DNA of 16,429 nt, taken from positions 253,659 to 270,087 of the forward strand of contig MU646459.1 in the NCBI GenBank assembly GCA_026770585.1, written 5' to 3'. A program made the position numbers and the translations under genes. Numbering within the stretch: position 1 is the stretch's first letter; the number at the start of each line of letters is the position of its first letter. Shown here piece after piece: positions 12,681-16,429 of the stretch. The DNA comes from Baffinella frigidus (taxonomy: Eukaryota > Cryptophyceae > Cryptomonadales > Baffinellaceae). The notes under the pieces are model-generated. The model saw only the letters and a list, made by a program, of their open reading frames with translations. It searched no databases and was not told the origin of the DNA.

Positions 12681-14930
12681 TAGAGAGAGAACGAGCAAGG
12701 GAGAGAGGGATAGATGGAGAGAGAGAGAGAGAGCGAGCGAGGGAGAGAGATAGCGAGAGAGAGCGAGAGCGAGAGAGAGAGAGAGCGAGAGAGAGCGAGC
12801 AAGCGAGAGAGAGAGAGCGAGAAAGAGCGAGCAAGCGAGAGAGAGGGAGCGAGAAAGAGCGAGCAAGCGAGAGAGAGAGAGAGACCTTTTCACCGACGGG
12901 CTTCGACGGGAGGACGATGTGGCTCTGGGTGTACGAGATGAGCATGATCGTGAACCAGCTCTCCTTCTCATTGCTCTCCACCACCTGCGCGCGGGGCACA
13001 CGGATCTTTTTAATTCGGGTACGAATCAAAAAATTGGTACCAGTCGTGTGCAACTTGTGGGAGATTCAGTGCACTGAATCCAATAAATACCCGATCCATT
13101 TGCCCCCTCGCGATCCGACCAAGGCCCCGCAGGACGCTGTATGGGATTTGATCCGCTTCAGGGCGCAGAAAAGGCATCCAGGGCTGGAAGCTTGCGTAAC
13201 GAACGCTGTATGCGATGAGCATGGCCGTGAACCAGCTCTCCTTCTCCTTGCTCTCCACCACCATTTTTTGAGGGTTTACGGTTTAGGGGCTACCATCAAG
13301 AAGACACCGGGGATTCGGTCCAAAATCGACCACTTGCGCGCGCCGCTCCGTTCAGCATACACCCCACACGGTGAACTACGGACCTTTCATCAAAAGTCAA
13401 CTTACCCAGTGGGCACTTAACTTTAAGGATTTGCCCGTTCAGCATACACCATCCTGCTCTCTTTATCGGGGGAGATGGCGCGGGTTGGGGCAGTGGTGGG
13501 GACCACCAACCCTCACGGAAGGACCAAATCGTCGATTTTAACATCTCGTATTTACCTGGGCAGACCCCCCGAAAAAGGGGGTCTGCCTGGGTAAATCCGA
13601 GTTGTCAAAATCGACCATTTGGTCCTCCTGGGAGGGTTAGTGGGAGGAGACGTCGCTGCGGGCGCTTCGTGGGTAGGTCCAACAACTTCATAGGCGAACG
13701 TCCTGAAAACCGGGTGGTTGAGCCTACGGTATTGCCTACGGTAGGCCGTAGGGGCCTAGGGGGGGTCCTATGAAACATTGGGTCCTAGGGGCCCTACGGC
13801 CTACCGTAGGCAATACCGTAGGCCTAACTGCCCGGTTTTCAGGACGTTACCCTACTAAACTCTCTCTTTCTCTCGCAGCTGGACACAGGCAGGTTCGAGG
13901 TCGAGGCTTATGCCATCAGTTGCGCAATCCAACAGTCTATGCGCATTATAACGGACCCGCCTCAGCATGGCTTCCGACCCCCCTACCGCCCCCACATGTT
14001 TTTCGTGAACGAACCAAAGAAAATGTTCCTGATTTCATTCTTTCAATGCTGGGGGAGGGGGGTTGGGAAGAGAGGTCACCGTGAGAGAGGTGCCGTCAAT
14101 GGCGATGAAACCCTTGGGGGTTAGAGGCAGGAACAGAGGAGATGGGAGAGGGAGAGGGAAGCACACCGAACGAACGGGTTTCATCCGGGAACAAGCACTT
14201 TTCTTTTAAAAAATCTACACGAAAATTCCTACATGATTTCGTAAATTGCTTCGGACGTGACCCGTTGTGTAGTAATTTTCATTGCCTGCTTTTAAAAGAA
14301 AAATAGCTGTTCTCGGATTAGGTTGGGAAGAGGGGCAACCGTGAGAGAGGTGCCGTCAATGGCGATGAAACCCTTGGGAGATATAGGCAGGAACAGAGGG
14401 GGTGGGGGAGGGAGAGGGAAGCACAACGAACGAACGGGGTTCGTTACGGAAACGTCTAGCTGTGGACGCTTCCAAAACTAGGTTGGGGAGAGAGGGGCAA
14501 CCGTGAGAGAGGTGCCGTCAATGGCGATGAAACCCTTGGGGGTTAGAGGCAGGAAACGAGGGAATGCGGGAGGCCTTTTCGCCAAATTCCCGAATTCCCG
14601 CATATTTTTCGTGAACGAAGCCAAGAAAATCTTTCTGATTTCATTCTTTCAATACTGGGTAAGGGGGGTTGGGAAGAGAGGGGCAACCGTGAGAGAGGTG
14701 CCGTCAATGGCGATGAAACCCTTGGGAGATATAGGCAGGCACAGAGGGGATGGGGGAGGGAGAGGGAAGCACACCGCACGAACGGGGTTCGTTACGGAAG
14801 CGTCTAGCTGTGGACGCTTCCCAAACTAGGTTGGGGAGAGAGGGGCAACCGTGAGAGAGGTGCCGTCAATGGCGATGAAGCCCTTGGGGACAATGTACTT
14901 GATCAGCGCCGGCGGCGTCTTGATCTTGAT
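11299..14930 (-). CDS. Riboflavin synthase, C-terminal half: join of 14930-14850, 12984-12886, 11424-11299; 5' partial
   Basis: Riboflavin synthase dismutates two 6,7-dimethyl-8-ribityllumazine molecules into riboflavin and a pyrimidinedione. It is the last step of vitamin B2 synthesis and is plastid-located in plants. Three minus-strand exons join in phase 0. Exon 1 (27 codons, after GGGGTCAG) reads IKIKTPPALIKYIVPKG then FIAIDGTSLT. Exon 2 (33 codons, after GCGCGCAG) reads VVESNEKESWFTIMLIS then YTQSHIVLPSKPVGEK. Exon 3 (after TTCCTCAG) begins VNLEVDVVGKYVERSL and runs 41 codons to TAA at 11301. KYIVPKGFIAIDGTSLT and VNLEVDxxGKYVER are hallmarks of the second lumazine-binding barrel of plant-type enzymes. 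Donors are ACG|GTTGCC and AAG|GTCTCT. After GKYVERSL the tail is not recognisable, and a CAG|GT at 11375-11371 could splice to another exon. The N-terminal barrel lies beyond the right edge. All three exons have echo copies nearby. Confidence 0.85.
11434..11525 (+). repeat. 21-base minisatellite (GATGAGGAATATGGGGCTTCT)n abutting the exon 3 acceptor
   Basis: About four units of a 21-base repeat (seven codons, DEEYGAS, in the plus frame). On the minus strand the units read CCCCAT.TTCCTCATCAG, pyrimidine-rich with CAG. The unit next to exon 3 supplies the CATATTCCTCAG acceptor itself. A Ser/Asp/Glu plus-strand frame here is a by-product of the repeat. Confidence 0.8.
11526..11640. repeat. GTGC/GTGT and GAGA microsatellites
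   Basis: Alternating GT/GC steps (11527-11582) pass into a GA tract (11582-11638). The first half is a possible Z-DNA former. Both lie inside riboflavin synthase intron 2. Confidence 0.9.
11645..11890. repeat. Minisatellite blocks in both orientations
   Basis: 11645-11698 carries the 21-base unit inverted (GCCCCGTCCTCCTCATCTGA and the next GCCCCATCCTCCTC). 11722-11885 carries seven or more direct units (GGATGAGGA.GATGGGGCTTC variants). The inverted block next to direct blocks can fold into a long hairpin. Confidence 0.8.
11953..11988. repeat. GA microsatellite
   Basis: A short AG-rich tract (GGGAGGGAGGGAGAGAGAGA and on) followed by two copies of ATCCACGCCAGAT at 11994-12006 and 12029-12041. 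The second is part of a CCAGATCTGG palindrome. Confidence 0.8.
12136..12165 (-). pseudogene. Echo of exon 2 end (VLPTKPVGEK)
   Basis: On the minus strand, ten codons VLPTKPVGEK are followed by GTCAAC. This repeats the end of exon 2 with several base changes and keeps the AAG|GT donor. The residues after the junction read VN, the first two residues of exon 3, and then diverge. Confidence 0.75.
12175..12262. repeat. Short tandem repeat with CAGGACGCGCC..GTACTAA
   Basis: Three units of about 22-36 bases share (C)AGGACGCGCCCGTACTAA, at 12190-12208, 12223-12241 and 12244-12261. Each TACTAA-like end matches a branch-point-like consensus on the plus strand. On the minus strand it reads TTAGTAC, so its role, if any, is unclear. 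Confidence 0.75.
12284..12331 (-). pseudogene. Echo of exon 2 second half (YTQDHIVLPCNPAGEK)
   Basis: Sixteen minus-strand codons match the second half of exon 2 (YTQSHIVLPSKPVGEK) with four replacements, and keep the donor AAG|GTCAGC. The upstream half of the exon is absent. It is preceded by CACACAGCGGGCTACGA, which is R1-like. Confidence 0.8.
12451..12498 (+). repeat. Dispersed repeat copy (paired with 15072-15119)
   Basis: ATCGCT(T/C)AAGGGT(T/C)ATTC, then AATCCCTTCGAAGTCCGCTG followed by TGTGG, is shared by both sites. The left side (12395-12440) has inverted CCTACGGTAGG-type words like the MITE cores. Confidence 0.75.
12648..12883. repeat. GA/GAGCGA microsatellite at the exon 2 donor
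   Basis: A long GA tract with GAGCGAGCAAGCGAGA higher-order units. On the minus strand it begins directly at the exon 2 donor, so intron 2 starts as GTCTCTCTCT. Arg/Glu and Ser/Leu frames across it are artefacts of the repeat. Confidence 0.95.
13064..13080. repeat. 16-base palindrome ATTCAGTGCACTGAAT
   Basis: A perfect dyad in riboflavin synthase intron 1. The surrounding 13080-13200 is open on the plus strand (YPIHLPPRDPTKAPQDAVWD and on) and not recognised. It may be captured foreign or repeat sequence. Confidence 0.7.
13208..13261 (-). pseudogene. Echo of exon 2 first half (VVESKEKESWFTAMLIAY)
   Basis: Eighteen minus-strand codons match the first half of exon 2 (VVESNEKESWFTIMLISY) with three replacements and silent changes, then diverge. 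The base before it is G of ATG, so the acceptor AG is missing. Together with the half-copy at 12284-12331, the two echoes cover complementary halves of the exon. Confidence 0.85.
13348..13450. repeat. R1 fragment between 16-base direct repeats
   Basis: CCGTTCAGCATACACC occurs at 13348-13363 and 13435-13450. The enclosed sequence is an inverted R1 end (CCACACGGTGAACTACGGAC then CTTTCATCAAAAGTCAACTT). Direct repeats around a mobile fragment resemble a long target duplication or a template-switch scar. Confidence 0.7.
13503..13644. mobile_element. Foldback element with about 66-base arms
   Basis: Arms run CCACCAACCCTC..GGACCAAAT..ATTTACC..GGGCAGACCCCC and back through GGGGGTCTGCC..GGTAAAT..ATTTGGTCC..GAGGGTTAGTGGG, with a loop of about five bases. 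There is no clear TA duplication at the ends. The terminal CCAC resembles the foldback at 5268-5407. Confidence 0.85.
13691..13854. mobile_element. TA-flanked foldback MITE, family D (complete)
   Basis: TA at 13691-13692 and 13853-13854. The arms GAACGTCCTGAAAACCGGG and CCCGGTTTTCAGGACGTTAC, followed inward by CCTACGGTATTGCCTACGGT, pair for about 60 bases. The relative at 1750-1909 has similar flanks (CTTCA on the left, TAAAC on the right), so the family may target a longer motif than TA. Confidence 0.9.
13880..14130 (+). other. Plus-strand exon-like segment, unrecognised
   Basis: After a pyrimidine tract and TTTCTCTCGCAG (13866-13878) one plus frame stays open for over 75 codons. It begins LDTGRFEVEAYAISCAIQQS and includes MFFVNEPKKMFLISFFQ. 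A second copy of the latter piece at 14607-14660 reads IFFVNEAKKIFLISFFQ, in frame again. The strand is opposite to riboflavin synthase and the segment lies in its intron 1. The end overlaps the first 33-base echo, so the reading beyond 14060 is certainly not informative. It could be a fragment of another gene or chance. No family is recognised. Confidence 0.3.
14061..14849 (-). repeat. Four intron-borne echoes of exon 1 3' half (PKGFIAIDGTSLT)
   Basis: On the minus strand the 33-base block for GFIAIDGTSLT recurs at 14080-14112, 14340-14372, 14502-14534 and 14688-14720. The true exon copy ends at 14850. The four differ from it by a single silent change (GGT for GGC). Each is preceded by CCCAAG after a pyrimidine tract of CTCCCTCTCC type and followed by a GT donor (GTGACC or GTTGCC). 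Each would add 11 in-frame residues if spliced in. Surrounding units (GGTTGGG..AGAGGCAGG/ATATAGGCAGG..GGAGAGGGAAGCACA) are tandem with spacing 260, 162, 186 and 162 bases. Variants alternate, with 1 resembling 3 and 2 resembling 4. Confidence 0.88.
14187..14314. mobile_element. A/T-rich foldback element between echoes 1 and 2
   Basis: TCCGGGAACAAGCACTTTTC then TTTTAAAA on the left pairs with TTTTAAAAGAAAAATAGCTG then TTCTCGGA on the right. An inner CTACAC..AAAATT also pairs with AATTTT at the far side. It accounts for the extra 98 bases of the first unit. The other units have GGAAGCGTCTAGCTGTGGAC then GCTTCC at this place, itself a small hairpin. Confidence 0.75.
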
Positions 14931-15071
14931 CTGACCCCACGTGCCGCTTTATCAGGTAACGCCGTCATCAGATAGGTGACTAGAAATATCTCTGGATCCG
15001 GCGGTTGGCCCTCGACAGTTCTCAGGAGGAGCGGAGGGAACCTCCCGCCCGGAACCCGGGCTCGGTTCCGT

Positions 15072-15119
15072 CATATCGCTCAAGGGTCATTCGAAATCCC
15101 TTCGAAGTCCGCTGTGTGG
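15072..15119 (+). repeat. Dispersed repeat copy (paired with 12451-12498)
   Basis: Contains AATCCCTTCGAAGTCCGCTG then TGTGG. It is followed by two near-identical pieces, GTGGTCAGGGTTCAGGGA and GTGGTCAGGATTCAGGGA (15116-15153). Confidence 0.75.
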
Positions 15120-15150
15120 TCAGGGTTCAGGGATGTAGTGGTCAGGATTC

Positions 15151-15198
15151 AGGGAAGAGATTTCGTTCACGGGGCGGTCTGAGCGAAATCTCTTCCCG
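15151..15198. repeat. Hairpin GGGAAGAGATTTCG / CGAAATCTCTTCCC
   Basis: Perfect 14-base arms with a 20-base centre. On the minus strand it directly follows an echo of riboflavin synthase exon 1, whose sequence breaks off at its edge. Confidence 0.85.
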
Positions 15199-15202
15199 GC
15201 AT

Positions 15203-15241
15203 AATGTACTTGATGAGCGCCGGGGGCGTCTTGATCTTGAT
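15203..15241 (-). pseudogene. Echo of exon 1 first half (IKIKTPPALIKYI)
   Basis: Thirteen minus-strand codons identical in protein to the start of exon 1, with silent changes, preceded by an acceptor-like GCATCAG. After KYI it runs into the hairpin at 15151-15198 instead of VPKGF. Confidence 0.85.
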
Positions 15242-15334
15242 CTGATGCGGGACCAGGTTCAATTCAAACGACCATTTTGCTATCTTAGGGATGGGGTTCG
15301 ATCTGCACCCACTTCAGGATTAAATACCGAACTC

Positions 15335-15412
15335 AAAAAGTTTTTGACAAAGTTTTTGAAGTTTTTGACAATTGTTTTCAAAGGTTTTTGACTGTAACCA
15401 AGGTCCTTGGTT
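15335..15412. repeat. AAGTTTTTGACA tandem repeat and adjoining palindrome
   Basis: Four to five degenerate units of (A)AGTTTTTGA(CA) at 15338-15391, followed by AACCAAGGTCCTTGGTT at 15396-15412, a dyad. These lie between the two upstream exon 1 echoes. Confidence 0.8.
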
Positions 15413-15487
15413 GCCAACTTTGCAACTCAAAGACTTTCGGTAGTCCCCCCCCCCCTTCTGTCCAACACTCGCTCTCCCATACATCTA

Positions 15488-15520
15488 CTTGATGAGTGCC
15501 GGGGTCGTCTCGATCTTAAT
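15488..15520 (-). pseudogene. Echo of exon 1 first half with stop (IKIETTPALIK*)
   Basis: Eleven minus-strand codons match exon 1 with two replacements, preceded by the acceptor-like GTGGGGACAG. TAC of KYI has become TAG. The AG-flanked context GGTGGGGACAG resembles the true exon's ACGTGGGGTCAG, so the acceptor was duplicated too. Confidence 0.8.
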
Positions 15521-15814
15521 CTGTCCCCACCTGAGGTTCCGCTAGATCTCAGACCTCGGACCTGAAAACCTCAGACACCTCGGACCTCACACACCCACGT
15601 GCCTCTTAGAAGAAGAAAATTCTCGTTAAGTGCGGATCGAAACCGAAATGGCCACCACGCATTTATTTTTTTGCTGTTTGACATTTGACCAGTTTGACCA
15701 GTTTGACCACTTGGCAATTCTGAGAAAACTAGTTTGCGGCTCGCCCACTCCAGGACCAGATATGTTTCAGACGATCACGATGATTGACATCTTTATGTGA
15801 TGACTGCCGGATAG
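15521..15814. other. No gene; short repeats
   Basis: CCTCGGACCT units (15551-15595) and three TTTGACCAG(T) units (15683-15710) are simple local repeats. 15632-15660 (GATCGAAACCGAAATGGCCA then CCA) is an R1 fragment. No riboflavin synthase N-terminal exon is visible. Confidence 0.5.
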
Positions 15815-16007
15815 AAGAAGAAACTGCAACCGCACGTTTCTTACGGATCGAAACCAACACGGCCACCATCCACTCGGTGGGCTACGAGGGTTTCGTTGAC
15901 CCCGGATCCCGGGGTGTTACGTGAACAATCTGCATCAGAAAAATCCTCAAGTTAATTCTCTTCAGGTAAGTTGACTTTTGACGAAAGGTTCGTAGTCCAC
16001 CGTGTGG
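15815..16007 (+). repeat. Dispersed repeat R1 with empty MITE site
   Basis: Full-length relative of 8621-9058 without MITE insertions. The TA used as target in the other copy is at 15883-15884 (GGTGGGC-TA-CGAGGGTTT). A central hairpin, GACCCCGGATCCCGGGGT, lies at 15898-15915. Confidence 0.85.
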
Positions 16008-16166
16008 GTATGCCCTTTGGTGGAGGTTCAGGTGACAAGGGGCACGGCCTGCTCAGACACCAGCCTCGGTGGGGGTGCATTCACGGCCGCATTGGCACTA
16101 GTCAAGGTTTCTCTCTGGCGCGGCCGAGGCGGGAGGGCAAGCAACCATGCTGACTTTTGATGAAAG
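16008..16166. other. No recognisable gene; R1 end fragment
   Basis: The plus strand is open from 15971 to 16153 without recognisable motifs. 16150-16166 repeats the R1 end (CTGACTTTTGATGAAAGG) and leads into the tandem repeat. Confidence 0.45.
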
Positions 16167-16225
16167 GTTCGTAGCAACCCCCTACAGGGTTCAGGGTTCG
16201 TAGCAACCCCCTACAGGGTTCAGGG
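16167..16225 (+). repeat. 29-base tandem duplication
   Basis: GGTTCGTAGCAACCCCCTAC followed by AGGGTTCAG occurs twice in tandem. The first unit begins at the R1 end word GGTTCGTAG, so the R1 tip seeded the duplication. Confidence 0.9.
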
Positions 16226-16230
16226 TTTGG

Positions 16231-16256
16231 GTCCTCTGCAACGTGTTGCAGAGGAC
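16231..16256. repeat. Hairpin GTCCTCTGCAAC / GTTGCAGAGGAC
   Basis: Perfect 12-base arms separated by two bases (GT). No U-run or gene is adjacent, so it is not called a terminator. Confidence 0.85.
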
Positions 16257-16348
16257 AGGGGTTTCTGGCGGTGACGCGGGTGGGGGTACGAAGAGCGACT
16301 CCTTGTATCCGTGAAAATATAAGACCTAGGACCCTACGGTAGGCAACC

Positions 16349-16390
16349 GCGGCTTTTCACGGCTTTTCACGGGTATCCGTGAAAAGCCGC
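16349..16390. repeat. Hairpin GCGGCTTTTCACGG / CCGTGAAAAGCCGC
   Basis: Perfect 14-base arms, with an extra CTTTTCACGG copy in the loop. ATCCGTGAAAA at 16308-16317 and 16375-16385 repeats the arm directly. It probably belongs to a foldback element that may extend beyond the window: TAGGACCCTACGGTAGG at 16326-16342 is a MITE core word. Confidence 0.8.
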
Positions 16391-16429
16391 AATACCGTCT
16401 GAAAGGGGTTCAGGTGGTGGTGCGGGGTG

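Noticed and set aside
12571-13420. 264-codon plus frame and 160-codon minus frame over the GA tract
   Set aside because: Most of their length is GA repeat. The recognisable protein part of the minus strand is riboflavin synthase exon 2, already called with its splice sites.
16231-16256. Transcription terminator hairpin
   Set aside because: There is no U-run and no adjacent gene, and the genome is eukaryotic. Hairpins here are better explained as foldback-element cores.

Overview
The window looks like nuclear DNA of a eukaryotic microalga or similar protist, not a prokaryote. There are spliced coding pieces with GT-AG introns, very long CT/GA microsatellites in or next to introns, plant-type TTTAGGG/TTTGGGG telomere-like arrays, and many small foldback (MITE-like) elements with TA target duplications. 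Plant-type telomere motifs plus a plant-like riboflavin synthase favour the green lineage, but the sequence alone does not fix the taxon. Only about 5% of the window is convincingly coding.

Three genes or gene parts can be supported. (1) Plus strand, 912-1600: the last two exons of a SET-domain lysine methyltransferase, ending in a zinc-binding post-SET motif and a stop. (2) Minus strand, 6265-5666: an unrecognised acidic protein with one in-frame TGA. (3) Minus strand, 14930-11299: the last three exons of riboflavin synthase (second lumazine-binding barrel), joined in phase 0 to give 101 codons and a stop. Its upstream exons lie beyond the right edge.

Layout: 1-911, CT tract, one foldback element and repeat fragments. 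912-3290, SET 3' end followed by a decayed tandem array of its terminal exon and 3' flank, invaded by MITEs. 3300-4080, telomere-like repeats, G-rich then C-rich in head-to-head order. 4080-5420, microsatellite and foldback elements. 5547-5581, alternating GC/GT tract. 5666-6265, hypothetical gene. 6270-7300, no gene recognised. 7300-10260, dense foldback elements, two of them nested inside others. 10600-11112, purine-rich tandem units. 11113-15520, riboflavin synthase and its expanded introns. 15540-16429, dispersed repeat copies and hairpins.

The most striking property is shared by both recognisable genes. Their exons are accompanied, in introns and flanks, by repeated partial copies of the same exon and splice junction ('exon echoes'). 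The SET gene has three acceptor/exon-start copies and about six further post-SET copies. Riboflavin synthase has three copies of one exon's 5' half, five of the same exon's 3' half, four of the next exon and two of the last. Most echoes keep splice-site dinucleotides and some keep reading frame. This suggests that local exon-junction duplication has been a recurring process here, possibly tied to intron birth or expansion. The two genes have no evident functional link, and the foldback elements are non-autonomous because no transposase is visible.
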